Part shown: piece after piece, positions 1 through 10,760 of the stretch | Layout of the letters: every line of letters begins with the position of its first letter | How positions within the stretch are numbered: the stretch's first letter is position 1 | NCBI RefSeq assembly: GCF_020520425.1 | Contig: NC_079492.1 | Coordinates: 104,691,157 to 104,755,156 of the forward strand | DNA: 64,000 nt | Direction: 5' to 3' | Source of the DNA: Spinacia oleracea | Lineage: Eukaryota; Streptophyta; Magnoliopsida; Caryophyllales; Amaranthaceae | The notes under the pieces: generated by a model | Told to the model about the DNA's origin: nothing | Databases searched by the model: none | Seen by the model: only the letters and a program-made list of their open reading frames with translations | Position numbers and translations under genes: made by a program

Positions 1-335
1 ACAATTCATAAATCATGCGGAAAAACCATAAACCCAGGAAAACATATTATTTACACATAATCATTTAGCATAGATTAGATGCATACTCTTTGTTGCGTGC
101 CTTCCCTAGCTGCGCCCGAACCGAACAAGAACAAGTCTTTAGGACTCCAAGTGTCGTCCCTCCGTAGATAGTCCACAGCACGTCCGGATCCGCCTTAAGA
201 TTGACCAACTAGAATCGCCCTTAAGGTACTATTATTTTCGGCACTTTATAGGCAAATGTGTGACTGAATTTTTCTCTCAAAAACTCACTTTGAATACTTT
301 GAAACTTGTGTTATAAATTGTGAGCCCTAGCCTCA

Positions 336-343
336 TATTTATA
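336..343 (-). promoter_or_regulatory. TATA box of LTR A
   Basis: Minus-strand TATAAATA in the context CCGCTATAAATATGAGG, the best core-promoter candidate in the LTR. The same box is in LTR B (9422-9429), LTR C (14807-14814), and the truncated relative on the plus strand (18551-18558). Confidence 0.65.
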
Positions 344-527
344 GCGGTATGGAAAGGGAATCGAAATCCTATTCAGATACAAATTAATTAAACCTAGAAT
401 CCTACAAGAACTCTAATTTAATTAATTTATCAAATAGAATTAGGAATTTAATCATTAACCGAACTCTGCATGTTTTAGGAAACGTGCACGAACACAAACA
501 CTTGCACACACACGCACGGCAGCCACG

Positions 528-745
528 ATGGGCCCCATGCGTGCGCGCGAGCAGCAGCCCACTCAGCGCCCGCGCGCGCTGCGCGCTGCGCGTGCTGTGC
601 GCGCTGTGCGCGCTGCGCGCTGTGCGCGCTGCGCGCTGCGCGCAGCCTGCTGGGCCTGGCCTTGCGCTGGGCCTGGCGTTGCTGTTTGTGCGGCGCGCTT
701 GGCTTGCTGGGCGATGGCCTGGCTTCGTGCTGGGCCTCGTCCGGC
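528..745. repeat. CpG-dense GC-rich block in the LTR
   Basis: Tract of alternating GCGC, GCGCTGC and GTGCGC words in an otherwise AT-rich LTR. Equivalent blocks are at about 9614-9815 in LTR B and 14999-15200 in LTR C. In LTR A it is 16 bp longer, as expected of replication slippage. It generates long Arg/Ala/Cys open frames in several registers that are not genes. Confidence 0.85.
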
Positions 746-781
746 AGGCCTCGTCCGATGCTTATTCGTACGATGCGCTTC

Positions 782-1103
782 CGATTAAATTTTCCGATTC
801 CGGAATTTATTTCCGATACGAACAATATTTAATATTTCCGATTCCGGAATTAATTTCCGTTTCGAACAAATATTTAATATTTCCGTTTCCGGAATTATTT
901 TCCGATTCCGGTAATATTTCCGATTCTGACAATATTTCCGTTTCCGGCAATATTTCCGATTCTGGCAATATTTCCATTTCCGATAATATTTTCCGACATG
1001 TACCATGTTTCCGTTTCCGGCAACATCTACGACTTGGATAATATTTATATTTCCGATACGATCCATATTTCCGTTTCCGGCAATATCATCGTTTCCGGAG
1101 TAT
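782..1103 (-). repeat. TTCCG/CGGAA tandem array in U3
   Basis: About 320 bp built from variants of TTTCCGATTCCGGAATATT-like words, roughly 17-20 bp each. Relative to the minus-strand TATA box it lies about 440-770 bp upstream, in U3, where LTR enhancers are usually found. Copies occur in LTR B (about 9852-10173) and LTR C (about 15237-15558), and a diverged version in the related LTR at about 20735-21030. Enhancer function is inference. Confidence 0.7.
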
Positions 1104-1413
1104 TCATTCCTTGCCTGTGACGATCTTAGCTCCCACTGAAACCAAGATCCGTCGGTTCCGAATATTCATAGATGGAGTATTTAATGCTATTAAATACTTG
1201 ATCCGTTTACGTATTATTTGTGTGACCCTACGGGTTCAGTCAAGAGTAAGCTGTGGATTAATATCATTAATTCCACTTGAACTGAAGCGGCCTCTAGCTA
1301 GGCATTCAGCTCACTTGATCTCACTGAATTATTAACTTGTTAATTAATACTGAACCGCATTTATTAGACTTATCATAGAATGCATACTTGGACCAAGGGC
1401 ATTATTTCCTTCA

Positions 1414-2278
1414 GTCTCCCACTTGTCCTTAGGGACAAGTGTGCATTTCCTAATTCCTTTGTCGCTCGATGCTTGCTCTTGAACATAAGGTAAGAGTTGT
1501 CATCCTTATTATGTCCAGAGGTGTTCCTCGGTTTCAGAGTTCAACTGATCAAATAAACAGATAATCATAGCCTATGATTCATCCGAGCACGACCATGCAT
1601 TTCACAGTTTCTAGCTCTCCGAGTGGCCTTGTACAACTTTTAAGCATCTCATCCCGATTTATGGGAGGACAATCCCAATCTTGCGATCTTGAGATTAGAC
1701 TTCGTTTGATAGGTGATTACCTGAGCGTTGCCTTTATAGCCTCCTTTTACGGTGCGACGGTTGGTCAACGTCAAAGCAACCAGTTCTCAAACAAGTAATC
1801 TTCAAATCACTCAGGTATTGAGGATTTAGTGTCTAATAATTTAATGAAATTTACTTATGACAGACTTTCATCTCTTACAGTAAAGTTTCATAGGTCTCGT
1901 CCGATACTAGTCTTCCCAAAGTAAGTATCTATGCAAATGATTATGACATTGCCATGTCCACATAGTTCAAGAAACAGAACTACTAGTCATCTTGCATTCT
2001 AATCGTCTAACGTTTTCTATGCGTCCAATTTTATAGAAAACTCCGATTAGGGACCATTTTCAACCTTTGACATTCAAGTTCACTTGATAGACATTTCTTA
2101 GTCACAGGACTGGTCCTGACAGTCTATCTTGAATATATCGTCAAATTGAAGGGACTCATCATTTAATAAACCACAAATTAAATGGAAAAATGAATTCTTT
2201 TCATTTATTGTGAATGATTAACCAATAATGTTTTACAAAGATTTAAACTCTAAAACTTTAAAACATTAAACAGAGACA
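1414..2278 (-). other. Copia-1 region between pol stop and 3' LTR, with polypurine tract
   Basis: 865 bp without a convincing ORF. Directly beside the LTR the minus strand reads AAGTGGGAGAC, the purine-rich primer for plus-strand synthesis (about 1414-1424). I see nothing else identifiable. Confidence 0.7.
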
Positions 2279-5200
2279 TCAAAGCCATTCTCCAATATGC
2301 TTGATTCCCATAGCTGCAGTGTGCGAGTTGTGCTTCGCCTGCGGCAGAGGTTTAGTTAATGGATCTGATATGTTGTCATCAGTTCCAATTTTGCTTATCT
2401 CGACTTCTTTTCTTTCAACGAACTCTCGTAGAAGGTGAAATCTACGAAGTACATGCTTGACTCTCTGGTGGTGTCTAGGCTCTTTTGCCTGTGCAATAGC
2501 TCCGTTATTATCACAATACAGGGCTATTGGTCCTTTAATGGAGGGGACTACACCAAGTTCTCCTATGAACTTCCTTAGCCATATAGCTTCCTTTGCTGCT
2601 TCATGTGCAGCAATGTACTCCGCTTCAGTTGTAGAATCCGCAATGGTGCTTTGCTTAGCACTTTTCCAGCTTACTGCTCCTCCGTTGAGGCAGAAGACAA
2701 ACCCAGACTGTGATCTGAAATCATCTTTGTCGGTTTGGAAACTTGCGTCCGTATAGCCTTTAACAATTAATTCATCATCTCCACCATAGACCAGGAAGTC
2801 ATCTTTGTGCCTTTTCAGGTACTTCAGAATGTTCTTGGCAGCAGTCCAATGCGCCTCTCCTGGGTCTGACTGGTATCTGCTCGTAGCACTGAGTGCGTGC
2901 GCAACATCCGGGCGTGTACATATCATAGCATACATTATTGAACCAATCAATGATGCATATGGAATCCCATTCATTCGTCTACGCTCATCAAGTGTTTTTG
3001 GGCACTGAGTCTTGCTTAGAGTCATTCCATGAGACATGGGTAGGTAGCCTCGCTTGGAGTCCGCCATCTTGAACCTATCAAGCACCTTATTGATATAAGT
3101 GCTTTGACTAAGTCCAATCATCTTTTTAGATCTATCTCTGTAAATCTTGATGCCCAATATGTACTGTGCTTCTCCTAGATCCTTCATCGAAAAACATTTC
3201 CCAAGCCAAATCTTGACAGAGTTCAACATAGGAATGTCATTTCCGATAAGCAATATGTCGTCGACATATAATACTAGGAAAGCAATTTTGCTCCCACTGA
3301 CCTTCTTGTATACACAAGATTCGTCTGCGTTCTTGATGAAACCAAAGTCACTGACTGCTTCATCAAAACGTATATTCCAGCTCCTGGATGCCTGCTTCAA
3401 TCCGTAGATTGACTTCTTTAGCTTGCATACCTTTTTAGCATTCTTTGGATCCTCAAAACCTTCAGGCTGTGTCATAAACACAGTTTCTGTTAAAACGCCG
3501 TTTAAGAAAGCAGTTTTGACATCCATCTGCCATATTTCGTAATCGTAATATGCAGCGATTGCTAACATTATTCGAATAGACTTTAGCATTGCAACTGGTG
3601 AAAAGGTTTCATCGTAATCCACACCGTGGACTTGCCTGTAACCTTTTGCAACCAATCTAGCTTTGAAAACTTCAAGTTTCCCATCCTTGTCCTTTTTCAG
3701 TTTGAAAACCCATTTGCTTCCAATGGCTTGGTAGCCATCTGGCAAATCGACCAAATCCCATACTTGGTTTTCAGACATGGAGTCTAATTCAGATTGCATG
3801 GCTTCTTGCCATTGCTTGGAGCTAGGGCTCGTCATAGCTTTCTTGTAAGTCGCAGGTTCATCACTTTCAAGTAATAGAACGTCATAGCTCTCGTTCGTCA
3901 AAATACCTAAGTACCTTTCCGGTTGAGATCTATATCTTTGCGATCTACGCGGGGTAACATTTCTAGATTGACCATGATTCTCACCAGATTCTTCTAAAGA
4001 TCTCTGAGTTTCATCCTGAATGTCATCTTGAGCATTCTCTAGAGTTTGTTGTTCGACTCGAATTTCTTCGAGGTCTACTTTTCTCCCACTTGTCATTTTG
4101 GAAATGTGATCCTTCTCCAAAAAGACACCATCTCGAGCAACAAACACTTTGTTCTCAGATGTATTGTAGAAGTAATACCCCTTTGTTTCCTTTGGATAGC
4201 CCACAAGGATACATTTGTCAGATTTTGGATGAAGTTTGTCTGAAATTAATCGTTTGACGTATACTTCACATCCCCAAATCTTAAGAAAAGACACATTTGG
4301 AGGCTTTCCAAACCATAATTCGTATGGAGTCTTTTCGACAGCTTTAGACGGAGCTCTATTTATAGTGAGTGCAGCTGTATTTAGTGCATGTCCCCAAAAT
4401 TCTAATGGAAGTTCGGCCTGACCCATCATTGACCTGACCATGTCTAGAAAGGTTCTGTTCCTCCGTTCTGACACACCGTTCCATTGTGGTGTTCCAGGAG
4501 GAGTCAATTCTGATAGAATTCCACATTCTTTCAGATGGTCATCAAATTCATAGCTCAGATATTCACCGCCTCTATCAGACCGCAGTGCCTTAATCTTCTT
4601 GCCTAATTGATTCTCTACTTCACTCTGAAATTCCTTGAATTTGTCAAAGGATTCAGACTTATGCTTCATTAGGTAGACATAACCATACCTACTCAAATCA
4701 GTGAAAGTGATAAAGTAGCTGAAACCACCTCTAGCATTTGTACTCATTGGTCCACATACATCTGTATGGATTAAACCCAATAGTTCATTTGCTCTTTCTC
4801 CAACTTTAGAGAAAGGTTGCTTCGTCATTTTGCCAAGTAAACATGATTCGCATTTACCATAATCCTCTAAGTCAAATGGTTCTAGAATTCCTTCCCTTTG
4901 AAGTCTTTCTAAGCGTTTCAAGTTTATATGGCCTAATCGACAATGCCACAGATAGGTGAGATCTGAATCATCCTTTTTGGCCTTTTTGGTATTTATGTTA
5001 TATACTTGTTTGTCGTGATCTAATAAATAAAGTCCATTGACTAATCTAGCAGATCCATAAAACATCTCTTTAAAATAAAACGAACAACTATTGTCTTTTA
5101 TTATAAAGGAAAATCCCTTAGCATCTAAGCAAGAAACTGAAATGATGTTTTTAGTAAGACTTGGAACATGGAAACATTCTTCCAGTTCCAAAACTAGCCC

Positions 5201-6262
5201 GGAGGGCAACGACAAATAGTAAGTTCCTACAGCTAATGCAGCAATCCGTGCTCCATTTCCCACTCGTAGGTCGACTTCACCCTTGCTTAACTTTCTACTT
5301 CTTCTTAGTCCCTGTGGATTGGAACATAAGTGTGAGCCACAACCTGTATCTAATACCCAAGAAGTTGAATTAGCAAGTATACAGTCTATAACGAAAATAC
5401 CTGAAGATGGAACGACTGTTCCGTTCTTCTGATCTTCCTTTAGCTTTGGACATTCTCTTTTGTAATGGCCTATTCCATCACAATAAAGACAGCTTGATGT
5501 GGACTTGTCCTGCTTTGATTTAGCATTGCCCTTGGACTTTCCACCTTTCTTGAATGGTCTCTTTCTAGCCTTGAGTAAATCTTTGGCTTCACAGTCCAGT
5601 ACTATTTCAGCCTTTCTGACAAGGTGAATAAATTCTGCAACTGTTTCTTCTCTTGGTTCACTTAGGTATAGTTGCTTGAAGCGACCAAACCCACTGTGTA
5701 GTGAATTGAGCAAGACAGAGACTGCCATCCTTTCGCTTATTGGTGTTCCTAGTAGACTTAGGCGATCAAAATATGAACACATAAGATCCACATGGAACCT
5801 CAGTGGGACGCCTACCCTTTGTTTAGTGCGAAGGAGCTGAACATGTGTTTCTTGGACCTCCATCCTATAACACCTGTTGGGAGAACTAACCTTTAGACCA
5901 GACATTGATTCAATCAACTCATGGACGTTCAGGTCCCTGTCCTCCGTACTTCCACGACAGATATCCCTCAGATTCTTGATGAGCGTAAAAGGTTCATAGG
6001 CTACAAACCTTCTAGCCCAATCATCAGGGATATTGTTCAGCATGAGACTCATAACCTTTTTGAGATCCGCATCCCAGGCGTAAAATCTCTCAGGGGTCAT
6101 GTCTCTGGCATAGTAGCTTGGCATGGGATGTGACAGTACATACTCAAGTCCATTGAGTTTGACTATTTCAACTAGCTTAGCTTCCCATTCAAGAAAATTT
6201 GTCAGGTTCAGCTTGACCATAAGCTCAGAACCCATGATGATGTTTTGATTGTTGTTTGCCAT
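2279..6262 (-). CDS. Copia gag-pol polyprotein, intact
   Basis: One open frame of 1327 codons. I start it at the Met at 6262 (MANNNQN...) rather than the in-frame Met 14 codons upstream, because the upstream extension is hydrophobic and not gag-like. Domains in order: gag (about residues 1-240), CCHC zinc knuckle starting near residue 258 (CLYCDGIGHYKREC), aspartic protease with DTG near 305, integrase zinc region (HCRLGH...CESCLLGK), integrase core with HTD, RSDRGGEY and SERRN giving the D,D,E set, reverse transcriptase with YVDD at 3257-3268, then RNase H with DAS, EAEY and YCDN. It makes all proteins needed for reverse transcription and integration. No stop or frameshift is present, so the copy may be autonomous. 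A motif usually read TDDxSRY in copia integrases here reads TDLSRY, one residue short, outside the catalytic triad. Confidence 0.95.
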   Translation of the reverse strand: MANNNQNIIMGSELMVKLNLTNFLEWEAKLVEIVKLNGLEYVLSHPMPSYYARDMTPERFYAWDADLKKVMSLMLNNIPDDWARRFVAYEPFTLIKNLRDICRGSTEDRDLNVHELIESMSGLKVSSPNRCYRMEVQETHVQLLRTKQRVGVPLRFHVDLMCSYFDRLSLLGTPISERMAVSVLLNSLHSGFGRFKQLYLSEPREETVAEFIHLVRKAEIVLDCEAKDLLKARKRPFKKGGKSKGNAKSKQDKSTSSCLYCDGIGHYKRECPKLKEDQKNGTVVPSSGIFVIDCILANSTSWVLDTGCGSHLCSNPQGLRRSRKLSKGEVDLRVGNGARIAALAVGTYYLSLPSGLVLELEECFHVPSLTKNIISVSCLDAKGFSFIIKDNSCSFYFKEMFYGSARLVNGLYLLDHDKQVYNINTKKAKKDDSDLTYLWHCRLGHINLKRLERLQREGILEPFDLEDYGKCESCLLGKMTKQPFSKVGERANELLGLIHTDVCGPMSTNARGGFSYFITFTDLSRYGYVYLMKHKSESFDKFKEFQSEVENQLGKKIKALRSDRGGEYLSYEFDDHLKECGILSELTPPGTPQWNGVSERRNRTFLDMVRSMMGQAELPLEFWGHALNTAALTINRAPSKAVEKTPYELWFGKPPNVSFLKIWGCEVYVKRLISDKLHPKSDKCILVGYPKETKGYYFYNTSENKVFVARDGVFLEKDHISKMTSGRKVDLEEIRVEQQTLENAQDDIQDETQRSLEESGENHGQSRNVTPRRSQRYRSQPERYLGILTNESYDVLLLESDEPATYKKAMTSPSSKQWQEAMQSELDSMSENQVWDLVDLPDGYQAIGSKWVFKLKKDKDGKLEVFKARLVAKGYRQVHGVDYDETFSPVAMLKSIRIMLAIAAYYDYEIWQMDVKTAFLNGVLTETVFMTQPEGFEDPKNAKKVCKLKKSIYGLKQASRSWNIRFDEAVSDFGFIKNADESCVYKKVSGSKIAFLVLYVDDILLIGNDIPMLNSVKIWLGKCFSMKDLGEAQYILGIKIYRDRSKKMIGLSQSTYINKVLDRFKMADSKRGYLPMSHGMTLSKTQCPKTLDERRRMNGIPYASLIGSIMYAMICTRPDVAHALSATSRYQSDPGEAHWTAAKNILKYLKRHKDDFLVYGGDDELIVKGYTDASFQTDKDDFRSQSGFVFCLNGGAVSWKSAKQSTIADSTTEAEYIAAHEAAKEAIWLRKFIGELGVVPSIKGPIALYCDNNGAIAQAKEPRHHQRVKHVLRRFHLLREFVERKEVEISKIGTDDNISDPLTKPLPQAKHNSHTAAMGIKHIGEWL

Positions 6263-7862
6263 ATTAAAACTACAATTGAAAAGAATAAACAAATAAATAA
6301 CCATTCACAGTTTCTCTTAATAAACTTAAATTCTAGCATACATGCATAATTCAATGTTTATTAAGCATTTTATTCAAATTATGTGTTCCGGCAGGTGTGA
6401 ATAAAATGATTCCAAGATCCTAAAATCATTGAAGAACTAAGCACAGTTTGTCGACTTAATCCTAGAACATCTTAGGTAAGCAAAAGCCTTTTGCTAATAG
6501 TCTAGAAACTATTCTTGGTTGATAGGTACGTCTAAGAACTTATTAGGTAAACCTATCGAATTTGCCACGACATAAAAGGACTCCTTACTTATATCGTTGA
6601 GTTTCACCAAAACTAACATGTACTCACAATTATTTGTGTACCTTGCCCCTTTAGGACCAATAAGTAACACCTCGCTGAGCGAAAACTATTACTAGATTGA
6701 TGTAAAGGATATCCAAGCAAGTGTATATTTTGGCATGGCACCTTTTAACTCAATTTTTAAGTTTGGAACTTAAGGCTCTTACTATGTTGGTTAGATTTTA
6801 AGTGAACTAAAATCCTTAATCATGCAACATAATCAAGCTTTTGATCTCATGCATTTTAAGACATATTTAAAACAATAAATAACTTAAAACATGCATAAGA
6901 TATTTGTGATCTAGTATGGCCCGACTTCATCTTGAAGCTTTGACTTCAAAGTCCGTCTTGAAAATCTCCGTGGGAGGCACCATTTTCTTCAAATAGGATA
7001 AGCTATAACTAATTACAACTATTTGATGGTTCGCAGACCATATTTGAATTGAAAAATAACTTTGGTACTTTAGACCAATTACATTCAAATTAATGGTACG
7101 CAGACCATATTTTCTATCCTATTTGGGCCATACTAGTCACTTCATAACCTGCAAAACAGTACATATACAATATATACCATTCACCCATTCATTATCATGA
7201 ATGGCCCACATAGCTGGTTAGTAAAACACATTATGCATCACGTAAACATTTGCAGCAATTAATCAAGGGCACCAATAATCTACCAATTATTCAGTCCTTA
7301 TTAATTCTAATCAAGTTGTTTTAACCTTAAGGATTTGTAGACCTAATCAAGAGTTTATGACTAAAAAGCGCTCCCACTTAAACCAATAAATTCATATGCT
7401 TTACCAATTTTAAACATAAAAATGTATTTCTAGTCTAACCGGAAACATACAAATTTAATTAAAATTTAAAGCTCATATAAATTTATAATTGAATCCAAAA
7501 AGTTTAATTTAATTTCAGTCGTATTTAAATTAATTCATGATTTTAATTTTAGTAAAATAATTAGAATAAATAACATTTATTATAATTATAATATTCAAAA
7601 TTAAAATCCAAGAAAATAATTTAAATTATTAATTTTAAAATTAATTAAAATTACGTGAACTGAAATTTTCAAATTAAACATTCAAAACGATCTAATCGTA
7701 ACGCAAACACCCTACGCGTTGCACGCCCATGGGCCGCACGCACACAGCCATTGCTGGCCATGTGCGCGCAGCCCATGCGCTCGTCGCATAGCTGCTGCAT
7801 CCCTATCGCAAGCCTCCGCACGCATTGGTGCTCGCTGCGCGCGCCAGCGCTCATCGCACGCG

Positions 7863-7990
7863 GGCTATCGCTCGCAGTGCGCGCGCGACATCGCTCGCTG
7901 GGCGCGCGACATCGCTCGCTGGGCGCGCGAGCCATCGCTCGCTGGGCGCGCGACATCGCTCGCTGGGCGGGCGACATCGCTCGCCGTGCG
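7863..7990. repeat. GC-rich minisatellite in Copia-1 leader
   Basis: About five head-to-tail copies of a ~21-bp unit of the form GCGACATCGCTCGCTGGGCG, with small variants, inside the 600-bp GC island of the leader. The same array occurs at about 13249-13376. Confidence 0.85.
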
Positions 7991-9050
7991 CGCGAGCAAT
8001 GCTAGGCGCAGCGCTCGTGGCACGCGAGCTTGCGCTCGCTGCGCGCGAGGCTGCGCGCTCTTGTGCGAGGCAGCGCGCGTTGTGGCGCAGCTCGCTTGCT
8101 GCCCACACGCGACTGCCTTGGCTCGCCCTACGCCCATGCCCATTCGTCCATTGGTCGTGGCACACGACACAAGGCAGGGCTGCTGCCTTGTGCTCGTGCA
8201 CTACCCCCTTGCTCATTGCATTCGTGCCGCACGGGCGACGAGCTCCCTTGCTCGTCGTCGCATGCCCGCATTATACAACACCCCTTAAGGGTAACACGAA
8301 GCGTCCATTGCTTCGTGCGTGCAAGTTATATGAACGAATCGCATAAAAATTTAAAATTTATATTTAAAATTAATGACAAATTAATAAATAATATTAATTT
8401 CATAATTTTAGGGCGAAAAAATCGAAAATTTATTATCCAATTGATTTCCGATTGTTATGGATTCAAGTCTAGGTCATAAAAATTTAAAATTTATCGTAAA
8501 TTTACAATTTTTATGGTGGTTTTTAATCATAAGTTTCTAATTAAATTACAATTAATTATGAAAATCAAATTAATTCTAAATTATTCTAATTTTCAACAAA
8601 TTAATCATAATTACAAATTAGATTGCATAATTAACAAGACTAGGCATTCAAACTTGTTAAACATATGCAGTAGGTCAATCAAAAATTCAAGATTTATCAA
8701 CAAGAATCGCAAATATTTAATTTAACATCTTAAATTTACGAAATTTTGCATTCGAAAAACTAAAACCTTCGAAAAGTCATAGTTAGGCTTCGAATTTGAG
8801 AATTCTGGGTTCGGCAGAAAAATACTGTTTTTGTCAAAATTTTAGAATGCCTTTTACATGCGGAATTGACACAAAAATCACTCAATTCGGATGAGTAACG
8901 AAGAAACTGCCGAAAAACTGCGTACGTATAATTAAATAAACGCAATTTGCAATTAATTAACAATTACGAAAATTAATCACCCCTTTTAATTCTTGCAAAT
9001 TTGTAATATTTAACCATGTTCATGCAATTTAGATTATGAAAATAATAAGG

Positions 9051-9064
9051 GGCTCGTGATACCA
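9051..9064 (-). other. Primer-binding site of Copia-1
   Basis: Minus strand reads TGGTATCACGAGCC one base inside the 5' LTR. This closely matches the TGGTATCAGAGC type complementary to initiator tRNA-Met used by most plant copia elements. Confidence 0.85.
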
Positions 9065-9065
9065 C

Positions 9066-10483
9066 TGTTAGGTTATGATACATATGACAATTCATAAATC
9101 ATGCGGAAAAACCATAAACCCAGGAAAACATATTATTTACACATAATCATTTAGCATAGATTAGATGCATACTCTTTGTTGCGTGCCTTCCCTAGCTGCG
9201 CCCGAACCGAACAAGAACAAGTCTTTAGGACTCCAAGTGTCGTCCCTCCGTAGATAGTCCACAGCACGTCCGGATCCGCCTTAAGATTGACCAACTAGAA
9301 TCGCCCTTAAGGTACTATTATTTTCGGCACTTTATAGGCAAATGTGTGACTGAATTTTTCTCTCAAAAACTCACTTTGAATACTTTGAAACTTGTGTTAT
9401 AAATTGTGAGCCCTAGCCTCATATTTATAGCGGTATGGAAAGGGAATCGAAATCCTATTCAGATACAAATTAATTAAACCTAGAATCCTACAAGAACTCT
9501 AATTTAATTAATTTATCAAATAGAATTAGGAATTTAATCATTAACCGAACTCTGCATGTTTTAGGAAACGTGCACGAACACAAACACTTGCACACACACG
9601 CACGGCAGCCACGATGGGCCCCATGCGTGCGCGCGAGCAGCAGCCCACTCAGCGCCCGCGCGCGCTGCGCGCTGCGCGTGCTGTGCGCGCTGTGCGCGCT
9701 GCGCGCTGCGCGCAGCCTGCTGGGCCTGGCCTTGCGCTGGGCCTGGCGTTGCTGTTTGTGCGGCGCGCTTGGCTTGCTGGGCGATGGCCTGGCTTCGTGC
9801 TGGGCCTCGTCCGGCAGGCCTCGTCCGATGCTTATTCGTACGATGCGCTTCCGATTAAATTTTCCGATTCCGGAATTTATTTCCGATACGAACAATATTT
9901 AATATTTCCGATTCCGGAATTAATTTCCGTTTCGAACAAATATTTAATATTTCCGTTTCCGGAATTATTTTCCGATTCCGGTAATATTTCCGATTCTGAC
10001 AATATTTCCGTTTCCGGCAATATTTCCGATTCTGGCAATATTTCCATTTCCGATAATATTTTCCGACATGTACCATGTTTCCGTTTCCGGCAACATCTAC
10101 GACTTGGATAATATTTATATTTCCGATACGATCCATATTTCCGTTTCCGGCAATATCATCGTTTCCGGAGTATTCATTCCTTGCCTGTGACGATCTTAGC
10201 TCCCACTGAAACCAAGATCCGTCGGTTCCGAATATTCATAGATGGAGTATTTAATGCTATTAAATACTTGATCCGTTTACGTACTATTTGTGTGACCCTA
10301 CGGGTTCAGTCAAGAGTAAGCTGTGGATTAATATCATTAATTCCACTTGAACTGAAGCGGCCTCTAGCTAGGCATTCAGCTCACTTGATCTCACTGAATT
10401 ATTAACTTGTTAATTAATACTAAACCGCATTTATTAGACTTATCATAGAATGCATACTTGGACCAAGGGCATTATTTCCTTCA
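9066..10483 (-). repeat. LTR B: Copia-1 5' LTR
   Basis: 1418 bp, bounded by TG...CA in element sense. It is shared by the intact element on its left and the duplicated segment on its right. I found no difference between LTR B and LTR C over the stretches compared. It carries the TATA box at 9422-9429. Confidence 0.93.
9422..9429 (-). promoter_or_regulatory. TATA box of LTR B
   Basis: Minus-strand TATAAATA. As this is the 5' LTR of the intact element, it is the likely promoter for its genomic RNA. Confidence 0.65.
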
Positions 10484-10733
10484 TGGTCCTCCTCTCTTCT
10501 CTGCGGTCTTTTGCCAATCCTTGCTGCTTCTCATTGAAGAGGAAGTTTTGCATGATGGTCATGGCCGCAGTGAGCTCTTCCCTAGTCGGAATCGGAGGTC
10601 CTGCGTTTGTGGCGGTCGTAGCTCTGCTTGGCTGTGACCTCGCCACCGATTGAGGGTGCTCTTCTTCGTCAGATTCCGAATCTGACCGCACTATCATATC
10701 GTCATCATTGTTGTTGATAGCATCATTAACCAT
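10484..10733 (-). pseudogene. Gypsy-type gag N-terminus, duplicated copy 1
   Basis: Acidic N-terminal piece beginning MVNDAINNNDDDM at 10733 and continuing about 83 codons until it runs into the LTR of Copia-1. Upstream on the minus strand is a gypsy-like primer-binding site, TGGCGCCGTCTGTGGG (about 10783-10799). It is the start of a gag ORF cut by Copia insertion. This copy is part of the tandem duplication and identical to 15869-16118. Confidence 0.55.
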
Positions 10734-10760
10734 TTTGCAAAAAGAGGTGGTTAATGTCTT

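Larger units (their letters stand above)
1..1413 (-). repeat. Copia-1 3' LTR (LTR A), partial
   Basis: Aligns base for base with 9087-10483 apart from a 16-bp insertion in the GC-rich block near 610-650 and two substitutions near 1213 and 1362. The LTR ends at 1413; in element sense it begins TGAAGGAAAT and ends ACCTAACA (TG...CA). Only the terminal 21 bp are missing. Confidence 0.93.
6263..9065 (-). other. Copia-1 5' leader (untranslated)
   Basis: An unusually long 2.8-kb leader between the primer-binding site and gag. It is AT-rich except for a GC island at about 7690-8290. No retroviral-type domain is visible. The ORFs in the GC island are Arg/Ala low complexity in every frame. The leader is repeated almost exactly at 11649-14450, with a 1-bp difference in an A run near 8416. 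Confidence 0.8.
1..10483 (-). mobile_element. Copia-1: full-length Ty1/copia LTR retrotransposon
   Basis: Read on the minus strand, the order is 5' LTR (9066-10483), primer-binding site, 2.8-kb leader, one long gag-pol ORF (2279-6262), 0.9-kb tail, polypurine tract and 3' LTR (1-1413, its last ~21 bp cut by the window edge). The gene order gag, protease, integrase, reverse transcriptase, RNase H defines the Ty1/copia superfamily. The LTRs differ by a 16-bp length change in a GC repeat and two substitutions that I could find, so the insertion is recent. The element interrupts a gypsy-type gag (see 15869-16118). Its left target-site duplication lies outside the window, so the insertion site cannot be verified on both sides. 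Confidence 0.93.

Noticed and set aside
484-1041. Several 80-190 codon ORFs in the GC-rich LTR and leader blocks (also 7719-8479, 9570-10111, 13105-13829, 14955-15496)
   Set aside because: Arg/Ala/Cys low complexity open in many frames on both strands, produced by GCGC repeats; no domain.
7863-7990. Reading the regular 21-bp repeats as a CRISPR-like array
   Set aside because: No unique spacers, eukaryotic context, and the repeats are directly adjoining.
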